Of a DNA stretch of 64,000 nt, positions 54,201 through 63,573 are shown piece by piece. The notes below the pieces were generated by a model. That model did no database searches and was not told where the DNA came from. It saw only the letters and a program-made list of their open reading frames with translations. The translations under genes and the position numbers were made by a program. This DNA comes from an uncultured Methanolobus sp. (lineage in GTDB: Archaea > Halobacteriota > Methanosarcinia > Methanosarcinales > Methanosarcinaceae): contig NZ_OY762426.1 in NCBI RefSeq assembly GCF_963665675.1, forward strand, positions 868,001 through 932,000. Direction: 5' to 3'. The first letter of the stretch is position 1. Each line of letters opens with the position of its first letter.

Positions 54201-55850
54201 CTATTGCAGGCATTTTACCATATATGTTTTTTCCAGTTCGTAGCCAGCTTTTCGGTAGTACCCACGAACTCCAATACCACTTATTATGGCAAGTTTGCTG
54301 TAACCTGCATTTGCCGCAAGTTCTTCTGCATATTTAATCAGGTCTCTCCCATAACCCCTGTGCTGCCAGTCATTCCTGCTGGCTTCCTTTCCAACTGCTA
54401 CAGTTGAACCGTATATGTGTAGCTCTCTGACAAGGGCAGCATCTGCAAGTTCTTCGCGGTGAGGCCTTGCCGGGAACCTTAATCTCAGAAATCCTATAAG
54501 AATGTCCTTTTCGATGTCTTCAAAGGCAATAAAGTATTCCTGTCCCCCGCAACACTCATATGATTCAACAGTTAGCTCAATGTTTTCTGTGTCAGGTTCA
54601 TTTCCTTTGAGTATATTGTGGCCAACTTCACGACACCTGATACAGCGGCATTTTCCTCCATGCTCTTCCAGGTGCTCATGTGCAAGCTGGCGTATGTTGC
54701 TTTTTCTGACACCTGCAAGAATCTGGGGCGAAGGGATGTCTCTCTGTATGCGTTGTAACCTGACCCACTTCGGGATAAAGGTTTTAATCTCTGAAAGCAG
54801 CAGTGTAGCTTCATCATCCCCAATTGCCTGATATTTTCCTTCTTTCCACATCCGGTGAAGTTCCGTACCTTCGGTGACAAGTGTGGGATATATTTTCAGG
54901 TAATCAGGCCTGAACCCAGGATTATTAAAAAGGTGTTTGAAGTTTCTGATGTCCATTTCCATGTCAGTTCCGGGGAGTCCCGGCATCATGTGGAATCCTA
55001 CTTTCAGGGCGCTGTCTCTTAGTATTCTGTTAGCCTCAATGCTTTCGGCAACAGTGTGTCCACGCTTCATTCTTTCAAGTATGAAGTCATAGGTGCTTTG
55101 GACGCCAATCTCAACTTTGGTGGCACCAAGTTCAAGCATTTTATCAATATGATGTGTCTTTGCCCAGTCGGGACGTGTTTCAAAAGTGATGCCAGTGTTC
55201 CTGACTTCTGCAGTCTCATTGGCCTTCTGGACATCTTCAATGGTGTAATATGGAATTGTCTTTCCAATTGGTTTTGCATCCTGTCTCCATGAATCGCCGT
55301 AAAAGTCGTTCATGGCTTCAATGCAGCGTTTTGTGTACCATTCCTGATAGTCAATTGACCTGGCGGAAAATGTTCCACCCATGACTATCAGTTCGGCTTT
55401 TTTCACTTCATGTCCTATCTGCTTTAACTGGGTCAGTCTGTTCGTTACGATCTTGTAGGGATCGTATTCGAACTGCATAGCTCTCATGGTAGAAGGTTCT
55501 CTTCCCATGTAGCTCTGAGGTGAATGAAAATCAGAATTTGGTCCTCCGGGACATGGAACACATATTCCGTGAGGGCATGGTGCAGGTGATGTCATTGCAG
55601 CTATAACTGCTACGCCTGAGATTGTCCTGACCGGTTTGCGCTGAAGTACAGCCCTGGCAATTTCCTGCTCTTTATCGTTTCCTGATATGATTATGTCAGC
55701 ATTCTTTGGAAGAGTGGAAAGGTGAAAATCCTTTGCTATCTTTTTTTTTGCACTATTGAGCTCTTTTTCATCTTTAATGCTGCCATCCAGTACCATGTCA
55801 AGTATCGTGCGACATGCTGCTTCAAAATTAGTCTTTTCGTTCACATTCAT
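54201..55850 (-). CDS. elp3: Elp3 tRNA uridine-34 modification enzyme (radical SAM/acetyltransferase)
   Basis: Catalyses the cm5U-type modification of wobble uridine in tRNA. 549 residues: N-terminal helical tRNA-binding part, radical SAM cluster cysteines in CPHGICVPCPGG, MGGTFSARSIDYQEWY, PGLPGTDMEMDIR, a zinc/structural cysteine region (CRCIRCREVG) and a C-terminal GNAT domain (GKEASRNDWQHRGYGRDLI). Archaea carry Elp3 alone. It lies 22 bases after rfcS2 and is probably co-transcribed. Confidence 0.95.
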   Translation of the reverse strand: MNVNEKTNFEAACRTILDMVLDGSIKDEKELNSAKKKIAKDFHLSTLPKNADIIISGNDKEQEIARAVLQRKPVRTISGVAVIAAMTSPAPCPHGICVPCPGGPNSDFHSPQSYMGREPSTMRAMQFEYDPYKIVTNRLTQLKQIGHEVKKAELIVMGGTFSARSIDYQEWYTKRCIEAMNDFYGDSWRQDAKPIGKTIPYYTIEDVQKANETAEVRNTGITFETRPDWAKTHHIDKMLELGATKVEIGVQSTYDFILERMKRGHTVAESIEANRILRDSALKVGFHMMPGLPGTDMEMDIRNFKHLFNNPGFRPDYLKIYPTLVTEGTELHRMWKEGKYQAIGDDEATLLLSEIKTFIPKWVRLQRIQRDIPSPQILAGVRKSNIRQLAHEHLEEHGGKCRCIRCREVGHNILKGNEPDTENIELTVESYECCGGQEYFIAFEDIEKDILIGFLRLRFPARPHREELADAALVRELHIYGSTVAVGKEASRNDWQHRGYGRDLIKYAEELAANAGYSKLAIISGIGVRGYYRKAGYELEKTYMVKCLQ

Positions 55851-55872
55851 GACTCATCAGGTTGGGTTTATC

Positions 55873-56907
55873 TCAGCACTGCTGACAGAATCCTGCAACC
55901 AGTGCTTCAAGCTGTATTCTCTCGTTAGAACTTTCTGTAAGATAAAGGTCAGTATCAGCTATCTTTGTGACCCATGTTGCAATAATATCCTCAGGTTCGT
56001 TAGAATTTATGGTAGCCTTATGTAGCTGTAACAGAATTTCCTGTCCGGATAATCCCTCTCCAAGAATAAGTTCGTCAATATATTTCCTGGCTTCAAGAAT
56101 ATTCTTTCCGACCATGGACTCAAAAAGCTTCTTGACATTTTCGGATTGCTCTCCCAGAGTTGCATCGTATATCTGCTGAGGTCCGATCTCACTGCAACCC
56201 GGCAGGATGGATGCTGTCTGCAACGTATTCAGTGCTCTGGCCAAATTACCTTTTGCATGATATACAAGTGCTGCAATTCCGTCTGTGCTGACGGCTAGTC
56301 CTTCATTTTCCACAATTTCTGAGATGTACTTTGTCATTTTGTTATCAGAAACATATGTGAAAAATAGTTGCAGACCCCTGGATCTTAAAGGAGTTATCAG
56401 TTTTGAAGGCTGGGTTGTGGAAAGAATGAAACGGCATGTTGTAGTGTATTTTTCCATTATTCGTCTGAGGGCATGCTGGGAATCAGAATTCAGTGATTCT
56501 GCATTATCAATGAGGATTATCTTGTAGTCTGAATCTACAGGTCTCATGCTGGCATATTCATTGATGACTTCTTTGAAGATGTGGATTACACTGCTTTTGA
56601 TTTTTTTAGGATCATCGGTTCCAAGGATGCGCAGGAATCTCTTGTCACGTACAAGGTAGCTTTTCCCCTGCTCAAAGAAATCAGATGCGTTAAAGTATGC
56701 CATGTTGCGCTCGTAATCTTCCCCGTATAGTTCAAAAGCAAGTGCAAAGGCTGTGCTTGACTTGCCGGAATTTTCCGGGCCATGAAATACAAGATGGGGA
56801 AGATTATTGGACATGGCCAGTTTTCTGATCATGTCCAGTGATTGTTCGTTACCGATGATGTCATCAAAGGTCTTAGGCCGGTATTTTACAGTCCACAGGT
56901 CCTTCAA
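55873..56907 (-). CDS. rfcS2: Replication factor C small subunit 2, degenerate ATPase site
   Basis: A 344-residue AAA+ clamp-loader protein. Walker A is GPENSGKSS (43-51) instead of GPPGTGKT, Walker B is LIDNAES (D134-N135-A136-E137) instead of DEAD, and the SRC motif is SRG (176-178). The lost Walker B glutamate predicts weak or no hydrolysis. Methanosarcinales are known to use RFC with a second, divergent small subunit beside RfcS1 and RfcL, and this fits. Neither of those is in the window. It lies between secDF and elp3 on one strand. Confidence 0.88.
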   Translation of the reverse strand: MKDLWTVKYRPKTFDDIIGNEQSLDMIRKLAMSNNLPHLVFHGPENSGKSSTAFALAFELYGEDYERNMAYFNASDFFEQGKSYLVRDKRFLRILGTDDPKKIKSSVIHIFKEVINEYASMRPVDSDYKIILIDNAESLNSDSQHALRRIMEKYTTTCRFILSTTQPSKLITPLRSRGLQLFFTYVSDNKMTKYISEIVENEGLAVSTDGIAALVYHAKGNLARALNTLQTASILPGCSEIGPQQIYDATLGEQSENVKKLFESMVGKNILEARKYIDELILGEGLSGQEILLQLHKATINSNEPEDIIATWVTKIADTDLYLTESSNERIQLEALVAGFCQQC

Positions 56908-56923
56908 TTAATCACATCTCCTT

Positions 56924-58621
56924 TTATTGGGTTTCTGCTTCTGCACCGGATGCAAGTACTTCATGTATTACCTTGCCATATACCGGTCTTGCAATCAATA
57001 TTCCTATGAGGACACCAACAATTGTTGTGATCGCAAACCCTTTCAGGGTTCCAAATCCCATGACAACAAGTGGTGACATTGCAATAATGGTTGTTGCAGA
57101 TGCTGCAAATATTATTCCGAATGCTTTTGTTATTCTTGAAAGGTAAACTTTCCTTGGTGGGAGTTTTCCTTCATAAAGCACTTCATCTGTGATTATCACA
57201 AGGTGGTCAATACCAGTTCCTATGGCTGCTATGATGCCGGCTATACTTGCAAGATCAAGCTGCCATCCAATTGCAGATGCAAATCCGAGTATCATTATTA
57301 CTTCACTGATTGAAGTGCTGACCATTGGTATCAGTATTGCAGGCTTGTTGTATTTCCTGAAGATTACGAATGCAACTGCAAGAAGTGCTATCATTCCTGC
57401 AATAACGGCCTGTGTTTTGAACTGCTGCCCAAGGGCTGCATCCACATGTCCTGATCCCATAAGTTCTACGTTGACAGGTAAAGCTCCTGCACGCAGGTGT
57501 ATCTGTAACTCTTCAGCCCTTATCTTGCTGTCTTCATCTGCACCGGTTGATGCCTGCCATGAGTATATTGGCGCCTGCTCAAGTTTGGATGCGGCCGAGT
57601 AACTTAAAGGTGCACTATAAACTTCATTCCCGTCAAGGTACATCACAAGGTTGTGTGACATTGGATCCTGTGTAGCACCTGTTTCAATGGCAATTTCCTG
57701 AAGTGCCTGGGCACCGGCATCTGTCAGTGTGAAAGGTACGTACCATTGGCCTTCATCTTCATGATAACCGACAATGCTTACGGATTCTATCTCGTCACCG
57801 TAAAGGGCGTGCTTTGACTCGTTGCCCTGGGTTATAATTCTTATCTCGAATTTACCGGGTCTTTCTGCAATATTTTTGGCAGTTGCAAGGTCAATTCCTG
57901 CAAAATCAATAAGTATGTAGTCATCACCAACAGTTTTCACAGGGATGTCCTTAAGTCCAAGGGAATTGAGCTTGTCACTGAGGATCTCTTTTGTGAGGTC
58001 TCTTGTTTCAGTTGACACTCCTTCTTTATAGATCGGATCTCCGTTAATGTCAGTTAAAATGGATCCTCTAACCTTTTCCATCAGTGCTTCAAGTTCTTCC
58101 TGTGTGATAGCAGTCCTGATCTCGTATTCAACACCATCGGAAATGAGTGTGGGAATCACTTCTGTTTTCAATGAATCTGCAATGTATGTGCTGATGAGTG
58201 TTCCTTTAGAAGAATGAAGTTCTACCTGTGTTACATTGTTGCTTCGTGAGATGGTTGTCTGACCAACGCCAAGCTGGTCCATCTGGTTATTTGTGAGTAC
58301 CGAAGTCGATGTGAAGGTTACTGTAACACCATCTTCTCCTTCGTTCACAGATGTAATAGTAACGTCTTCTGCAAGGTTGATATTGACGATTTCTTTTACC
58401 AGAAGACCGCTGTCAGCATCGAGCTGTGTAACTGCACCCTGAAGTTTCAGCTGGAGCCAGGAACCACCCTCAAGATCAAGTCCATAGTTGAGGTTAGTTG
58501 TGAACCCTTCATCTGAACTGTACCAAGGTTGTATGAATATTATAGAGCCAAGTATTGCAATAATGAATATGATCACTCTTGTGTCTTTGAACAGGCTTTG
58601 TTCTTTTTCATCGTCTCTCAT
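56924..58621 (-). CDS. secD: Protein-export membrane protein SecD
   Basis: Uses the proton gradient to support Sec-dependent export. 565 residues: first membrane helix at about 15-32, the P1 periplasmic domain (LDLEGGSWLQLKL; VPFTLTDAGAQALQEIA) and five further membrane helices ending at VLIGILIARPVYG. The ATG at 58621 overlaps the secF stop (ATGA) and has AAGGAGGAG upstream, so the longer reading is rejected. Archaeal SecD lacks the YajC neighbour. Confidence 0.94.
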   Translation of the reverse strand: MRDDEKEQSLFKDTRVIIFIIAILGSIIFIQPWYSSDEGFTTNLNYGLDLEGGSWLQLKLQGAVTQLDADSGLLVKEIVNINLAEDVTITSVNEGEDGVTVTFTSTSVLTNNQMDQLGVGQTTISRSNNVTQVELHSSKGTLISTYIADSLKTEVIPTLISDGVEYEIRTAITQEELEALMEKVRGSILTDINGDPIYKEGVSTETRDLTKEILSDKLNSLGLKDIPVKTVGDDYILIDFAGIDLATAKNIAERPGKFEIRIITQGNESKHALYGDEIESVSIVGYHEDEGQWYVPFTLTDAGAQALQEIAIETGATQDPMSHNLVMYLDGNEVYSAPLSYSAASKLEQAPIYSWQASTGADEDSKIRAEELQIHLRAGALPVNVELMGSGHVDAALGQQFKTQAVIAGMIALLAVAFVIFRKYNKPAILIPMVSTSISEVIMILGFASAIGWQLDLASIAGIIAAIGTGIDHLVIITDEVLYEGKLPPRKVYLSRITKAFGIIFAASATTIIAMSPLVVMGFGTLKGFAITTIVGVLIGILIARPVYGKVIHEVLASGAEAETQ

Positions 58622-59520
58622 GCTTTTCTCCTCCTTGTGCCAACATTTGTGACATGCCACCTGAGGATTGATGTGTTAAGCATCCAGGTGTTCATCATAT
58701 CTGCCACCAGTCCGAAGATGAGGACGATGGATATGTTCGAGAGAAGAGTAATTTGCGAAAATGAAGGACTGAGGACGTAGGAGAATGTTGATACAAAATA
58801 CATTGCCACAAGCGCTGCAAGAGTTGTTGTTGTCATTGTAACTCCTGTATGCATTGCATTGCTGATGTTCTCCTGCGGGGTTCCGCGTCGTTTCAGGACC
58901 CTTGTGGTAAGCAAAATATCACTGTCAACCGAATAACCGATAAGCATCAAAAGAGCTGCTACAGTAGCAAGGGACAATTCTATTCCTACAATGTTCATGA
59001 ATGCCGCTGCGATCGCAATGTCTGATAATGCTGAAAGGACAACTGCCACAGAAGGTACAAACGTCCTGAATATCAAAAAGACCACAATGGCCATTCCTAT
59101 AAATGAAATAATAACTGCCTTTACTGCCTGTTTCTGCAGGCTTGCACCGTATACAGGTCCTATCTGGTTGATTTCCACATTCTCATAGGAATCTATTACA
59201 TCGCTTACGAGTTCCTGTTGCAGTTCGTTATTCATTGGTCCAAACTGCATTATTACGCGTGATCCGGCCTGTCTGACGTCAGTGATCGGGTAATCTGCAT
59301 ACTTCTGCTCAATGGCTGACACACTTTCCTGGGTCGCCATAGAGATCATGGTTCCACCTTCAAAATCCATTCCAAGTTTCACAGGTGATCCGCTGCTTGC
59401 AAAAGTAATTGCAAGTATAATCAGTGAAATAACAAATACAGCAAGCGGTAATGTTGCAAGCTGCCGGTCGTTATGTTTTCTTACAAAAGAATCTAAACGT
59501 TCAGTCAAACCGACTTCCAT
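58618..59520 (-). CDS. secF: Protein-export membrane protein SecF
   Basis: Partner of SecD, 300 residues with six membrane helices: MDFEGGTMIS in the external domain, then IGMAIVVFLIFR, ALSDIAIAAAFM and GYSVDSDILLTTRVLKRRG with the conserved charged residues for proton flow. Translationally coupled to secD. A TATA-like TATATAGGAAG (minus strand, about 59556-59566) precedes it. Confidence 0.94.
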   Translation of the reverse strand: MEVGLTERLDSFVRKHNDRQLATLPLAVFVISLIILAITFASSGSPVKLGMDFEGGTMISMATQESVSAIEQKYADYPITDVRQAGSRVIMQFGPMNNELQQELVSDVIDSYENVEINQIGPVYGASLQKQAVKAVIISFIGMAIVVFLIFRTFVPSVAVVLSALSDIAIAAAFMNIVGIELSLATVAALLMLIGYSVDSDILLTTRVLKRRGTPQENISNAMHTGVTMTTTTLAALVAMYFVSTFSYVLSPSFSQITLLSNISIVLIFGLVADMMNTWMLNTSILRWHVTNVGTRRRKA

Positions 59521-59601
59521 GTTTCTATGCTCCGGAAATAATAGCTTTTCAATCTTCCTATATAAATAATTGAAATTGATGATTACTTCTTACACTATAA
59601 C

Positions 59602-59610
59602 TTATATATA
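59602..59610 (+). promoter_or_regulatory. TATA box for the deaminase gene
   Basis: TTATATATA centred about 28 bases before the ATG at 59634, so the mRNA is probably leaderless; no ribosome site is visible. Confidence 0.6.
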
Positions 59611-59633
59611 CCACTTACTGCTTCATTTAAACG

Positions 59634-60095
59634 ATGACTGAAAGGCCAGGTATAGATGATTATTTTCTTGAGATTGCTACGGTTGTGGCCAAACGTTCCA
59701 CTTGTTTGCGAAACCGGGTTGGAGCTGTGATTGCCAGGGATAAACGTATACTTTCCACAGGTTACAATGGCGCACCGAGAAATATGGAACATTGTCTTGA
59801 TATAGGTTGTATAAGGGAGCAAAATAATATTGCCTCAGGGACACGTCACGAAAAATGTCGTGCTGTGCACGCCGAGCAGAATGCTATTATCCAGGCTGCC
59901 CTGCATGGAGTGAGCACAGACGGTGCAACACTTTACTGCACTCACCAGCCATGCATACTATGTGCTAAAATGATAATCAATTCAAATATCAAAAGGGTCG
60001 TTTACATCCAGCCTTATCCTGACACAGATGCACTTGGATTCTTTGAAGATGCAGGCGTGGAAGTTGTTAACATCCCGATATCAGACTTTGCTTAA
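59634..60095 (+). CDS. dCMP deaminase-family protein
   Basis: A zinc deaminase of 153 residues: HAEQNAI (catalytic Glu and the His ligand) and PCILCAK (Cys ligands), with a ComE/dCMP-deaminase N-terminal insert CRAVHAEQ preceded by cysteines (CLDIGC, KCRAVH). Likely deaminates dCMP to dUMP for thymidylate synthesis. Its 3' end overlaps the convergent cofE by 15 bases. Confidence 0.88.
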   Translation: MTERPGIDDYFLEIATVVAKRSTCLRNRVGAVIARDKRILSTGYNGAPRNMEHCLDIGCIREQNNIASGTRHEKCRAVHAEQNAIIQAALHGVSTDGATLYCTHQPCILCAKMIINSNIKRVVYIQPYPDTDALGFFEDAGVEVVNIPISDFA

Positions 60096-60833
60096 ACAGC
60101 GAAGTCCTTTTTTAATTATATCTTCCCGGTCACTGCGATACATTTCCTGAATGGATGCTTCTTCTGACCTGAATTTAAGTCCTCTGACAATTACCACCGG
60201 GTATCCGCCGTCACCTTCTCCCATAAGCAGGTTTGCTGCTCCTGCGATCTCATCTGCGATAGCTTCTTCTGTAATCTCCAGTACGTTACCAAAAAGGTCT
60301 TTCTGTCCTTTCCAGTTCATGATGGGATGTATTTTGTAGACTCCAATGGCAATTCCTGTCTGGCCGATCTTAAACGCCCTGCCATTTGTGTCTGTGAGTA
60401 TAACACTGATTTTCTTTCCTGTTTTCTGCTCCAAAGCTAATCCTATTTTCTTTGCGCTCTCATCAGGATTAGATGGCAGGTCTGCCAGATATCCGGTGTC
60501 AACGTTTGAGTCATCGATTCCTGCCTTGATGCACACATGTCCATTCTGTGTTTCAACCAGGAAGATCGGATAATCTACCAGTACTTCCTTACTTCGGTCA
60601 AGAACTGCCTGGACAAACCTTGCATCAAGATTGTGCTTATCTGCGATCTCTAATGCCTTTTCCCCGGGAATAATGTCCTCAAGCCTGAACATCCTGCCTT
60701 CGGCCTTGGCAACAATTGTTGAAGCTATCACTATGATATCATTGTCTTCTATGGTGCTTCTTTCGCAGATGATCGATGTAATATCATCCCCTTCATTTAT
60801 CAGGGGAATATTTTCCACAGTAAAAACTTCCAT
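60081..60833 (-). CDS. cofE: Coenzyme F420-0:L-glutamate ligase
   Basis: GTP-dependent addition of two gamma-linked glutamates to F420-0. 250 residues: IASTIVAKAEGR, VLVDYPIFLVETQNGHVCIKAGIDDSNVD and VILTDTNGRAFKIGQTGIAIG hold the GTP- and metal-binding residues. GEGDGGYPVVIVRG near the end is typical of archaeal CofE. The ATG at 60833 is chosen over a TTG six bases earlier. Confidence 0.95.
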   Translation of the reverse strand: MEVFTVENIPLINEGDDITSIICERSTIEDNDIIVIASTIVAKAEGRMFRLEDIIPGEKALEIADKHNLDARFVQAVLDRSKEVLVDYPIFLVETQNGHVCIKAGIDDSNVDTGYLADLPSNPDESAKKIGLALEQKTGKKISVILTDTNGRAFKIGQTGIAIGVYKIHPIMNWKGQKDLFGNVLEITEEAIADEIAGAANLLMGEGDGGYPVVIVRGLKFRSEEASIQEMYRSDREDIIKKGLRCLSKV

Positions 60834-61065
60834 ATTCAATTTGTGACTCTCCGAAAGGCTATCTTGTTTTTGTACCTGAATGTCTGCTTTCTAAATTAGG
60901 CTTGTGCAATGTTGTCCGGCTTTAAGAAAGATAATATACTATAGTAGATAATTATGGTTTAACCAAAATTTACTATGGTCTAACTATGTTTAAATAGTCC
61001 GATCATAATACTAGAGGTTATCTAATTAGCTTCCAAATACCTCCATTCTAATTAGACAAACATTT

Positions 61066-62175
61066 TCAATAAAAGCTTCCAAATGAATTTCTTTTCTCAA
61101 ACCCATTCTGTATTTCTGTAAGTACAAGTAACTGATACGCTACAAAATTCAGCAGAGAGTAGAGCTTTCTACTCTCTGCTCTGATTCTTCTTATATCGAA
61201 CTTGACTACATCTTTAATGTGTCCGTGCTTTGATTCGCATTCTCCTCTTTTCTTGTATAGCTCATAGAACGATTCATCCCTCATATTTTGATTACGTAAG
61301 TTCATCCCAACCTGTTTAGACATTCCAATCTCATATAGGAATTTTAGTTTTTCTTCAGTACTTGCAAGTATATTCCCACCCAGAAACCACATTTTATTTA
61401 CCCAATGATCGATTTTGTCCATTTCGCCCTCTTTGCTGATCACAGCATTTTTTGGATATGCAATAACTGGCCTTGCATTCAAATGATACCAGATATCTGC
61501 ATGATTCTTGAATGCTTTATAACCCGTATCTGCAGAATACATGTCAATATCAGCATTCATTTTCTTCAATGCTTGAATGTGTTTGATGAGTTCATGAGTA
61601 TCTCCTGCTTTGCCATTTGTATGTGTCATGAACACGGGATAAGTTCCTACCATCGTGATATGAGCTTTGTCCATCTTGCATTTGTAATGAGGATTATAAT
61701 CCGCATATTTATCGTATCTTGAAGCTTCAAGCGGAGTTGAATCGATCTTAGCTTCTTTTATTTGAGCAAGTTTAAGGATTCTTTCTCCAACTAACATCAT
61801 TATTTCAGTTATTCCATCTTCTCCTAATCGATATTTTACAAAATTATGTAAGGTCTTTGATGAAGGAAGTTTTACAACACCATTGTTATCGCAAAAAGCG
61901 AGTAGTATTGCCTCTTCTTCTGTTAATGAGGCGACAGTTTTCTCATAAGATAACTGCCTGAAACACATAACAATGAAGAGTTTTATCATTGAGGAAATGT
62001 TATATTTGTAATGCCAACTTTTGTTGGCATACACAGTACGCTCTAAGTACTGTGAAATATCTTCTATGCAGAGAAAGTGCAGGAATTGGCAAATTGAGGC
62101 GCTTTCCCTGTTCAGATAGTTTTCAATAGAGTCCTCAAATTGGACTCCTCCATACATCATTACTTTTTTAGCCAT
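61066..62175 (-). CDS. IS transposase, DDE type
   Basis: A 369-residue transposase: N-terminal helical part (FIVMCFRQLSYEKTVASL), KIDSTPLEASRYDKYADYNPHYKCKMDKAHIT with the first Asp, YSADTGYKAFKNH with the second, and YKKRGECESKHGHIKDVVKFD with the Glu. Intact. A TATA palindrome GCTATAAATAGC (62194-62205) lies about 20 bases before the ATG. Confidence 0.85.
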   Translation of the reverse strand: MAKKVMMYGGVQFEDSIENYLNRESASICQFLHFLCIEDISQYLERTVYANKSWHYKYNISSMIKLFIVMCFRQLSYEKTVASLTEEEAILLAFCDNNGVVKLPSSKTLHNFVKYRLGEDGITEIMMLVGERILKLAQIKEAKIDSTPLEASRYDKYADYNPHYKCKMDKAHITMVGTYPVFMTHTNGKAGDTHELIKHIQALKKMNADIDMYSADTGYKAFKNHADIWYHLNARPVIAYPKNAVISKEGEMDKIDHWVNKMWFLGGNILASTEEKLKFLYEIGMSKQVGMNLRNQNMRDESFYELYKKRGECESKHGHIKDVVKFDIRRIRAESRKLYSLLNFVAYQLLVLTEIQNGFEKRNSFGSFY

Positions 62176-62210
62176 GAGGCGGGCCAGATTTATGCTATTT
62201 ATAGCTGCCG

Positions 62211-62230
62211 CCCCCCCCCCAAAAAAAAAA
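62211..62230. repeat. Homopolymer tract C10-A10 ahead of the transposase promoter
   Basis: Ten C then ten A on the plus strand. In the direction of the transposase this is T10-G10, ending about 5 bases before the TATA palindrome. Such runs slip during replication and could alter promoter strength; sequencing error in length is also possible. Confidence 0.8.
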
Positions 62231-62308
62231 GATAGATGATGAAGATGACGAAAAAAAAGGATAAGCTTTTATGCCGAAGATCTAATTAGACGGCCTCTAC
62301 TACCTTAT

Positions 62309-62383
62309 ATGCAGCAGGTGAAAAAAGAGAAAGAGTCACTCTCAGCTAACAACAAAATCGTAGTCGAGGATATTATTGAATAA
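62309..62383 (+). other. Possible 24-residue leader or gene remnant
   Basis: A short frame MQQVKKEKESLSANNKI ending in VVEDIIE lies between the IS end and the ABC-3C gene. It could be the tail of a gene cut by the IS or a leader peptide; it has no ribosome site. Confidence 0.2.
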
Positions 62384-62399
62384 TTAATAGGGGAGTAAT

Positions 62400-63350
62400 G
62401 TGAATCTTAAATATCCTTTGTACAACCTTTCTGATGATGAATTTGAAAGTTTAGTATCTTTGATTTGTACAGAAATATTGGGTACAGGTGTCATTGTATT
62501 TTCTCTTGGAAAAGATGGTGGCAGAGATGGTAAATTCACAGGAATGGCTACTCAGTATCCAAGTTCTGCAGAACCGTGGGATGGTAAGTTTATAATCCAA
62601 GCCAAGCACACAATAATTCCAACAGCTAGTTGTAGCGACAGCAAATTTCATACAATTCTTAAGAATGAATGCGATTCAGTTAGGGAATTAAAAGAGGATG
62701 GAAAGGTAGATTATTACTTATTATTTACTAACAGGAAACTTTCTGGAGTACAAGACCCTAAAATCGAAGATTTCATTGATGAGCATACTGGCGTTGATAA
62801 TGTAATCATAGGTGAAGAAACAATACAACTTTGGCTGCAGAAATATCCCGAAATTGCAAAAGCACTTCATTTAAAGGACTTGTTTTATCCACTTGAATTT
62901 TATGAAAAAGACTTGCAGGATATTGTTATTGCATTCTCTGAAGTTAAATTTTCGAATGAAACGATCAAAGAACGGGAAGCTGATTTAAATAGAATATCTA
63001 TTGACGAAAAAAATGAATTAAACCGATTATCTAAAACCTATTTCGATGAGGTTTTCAGAAAATCATTTTCGGCTTTCGAATCGATTTCTCGTTTTCTTGA
63101 AGATCCACAAAACTATGAATTAAAAATGAAATATGAAAATACAATAGGGGATCTACAAGAAGAAATTATAATTAACAGGGATGACTATTATTTATTTGAA
63201 GATGTACTGAGTCATTTATATAAATTAGCACTTGACGAAAACAACCACAAGTTACATAGCAATAGAGGTCTTTTACGGGTCTTTTTGCACTACATGTATT
63301 ACAATTGCGATATTGGAATATCACAGAGGCCTGAAAATGTTGAAACCTGA
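62400..63350 (+). CDS. ABC-3C conflict system effector: restriction-endonuclease-like protein
   Basis: A 316-residue protein with an N-terminal PD-(D/E)xK nuclease domain: DDEFESLVSLI (E14, E16), GKDGGRDGKF (D43) and GKFIIQAKHT (Q67-x-K69). After about residue 160 comes a helical C-terminal domain of the sort that docks effectors to ABC-3C ATPases. GTG start with GGGGAG upstream. It overlaps the next gene by 14 bases. Expected to cut nucleic acid when the ATPase senses an invader (inference from the system type). Confidence 0.75.
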   Translation: MNLKYPLYNLSDDEFESLVSLICTEILGTGVIVFSLGKDGGRDGKFTGMATQYPSSAEPWDGKFIIQAKHTIIPTASCSDSKFHTILKNECDSVRELKEDGKVDYYLLFTNRKLSGVQDPKIEDFIDEHTGVDNVIIGEETIQLWLQKYPEIAKALHLKDLFYPLEFYEKDLQDIVIAFSEVKFSNETIKEREADLNRISIDEKNELNRLSKTYFDEVFRKSFSAFESISRFLEDPQNYELKMKYENTIGDLQEEIIINRDDYYLFEDVLSHLYKLALDENNHKLHSNRGLLRVFLHYMYYNCDIGISQRPENVET

Positions 63351-63573
63351 TAAGCATATGAACCCAATGTTATCTGTTGTCAATATTACGGGCATCATTA
63401 TTGAGAATCTTATCGAGAATGAAATAATGGGGTATAATGATCTTTTGAGTAACTTAGTTAATCAAACATCTGAAAGTGCAAAAGATATCTTTGTATATTC
63501 ATTATGTTTTCTCTACTTGTTTGATAAGATAGAATACCTTCCTGATCTGGATGCATTGAGGTTAAAAGCATGA
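63337..63573 (+). CDS. ABC-3C middle component
   Basis: A 78-residue protein, MLKPDKHMNPMLSVVNIT followed by ENEIMGYNDLLSNLV and FLYLFDKIEYLPDLDALRL, the pattern of the small winged-helix middle components (MC6-like). It links effector and ATPase. The ATG at 63337 has AGAGG upstream; it overlaps the effector stop by 14 bases and the ATPase start by 4 (ATGA). Confidence 0.75.
   Translation: MLKPDKHMNPMLSVVNITGIIIENLIENEIMGYNDLLSNLVNQTSESAKDIFVYSLCFLYLFDKIEYLPDLDALRLKA

Larger units (their letters stand above)
61012..62299 (-). mobile_element. DDE insertion sequence, IS5/IS1182-like
   Basis: The ends TAGAGGTTATCTAATTAG (61012-61029) and, on the minus strand from 62299, TAGAGGCCGTCTAATTAG match at 15 of 18. 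The palindromic CTAATTAG occurs again at 61050 inside the left end. Flanks share only TA, so the target duplication is probably TA or none. It encodes one transposase. It lies directly between cofE and the ABC-3C system. Confidence 0.75.
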
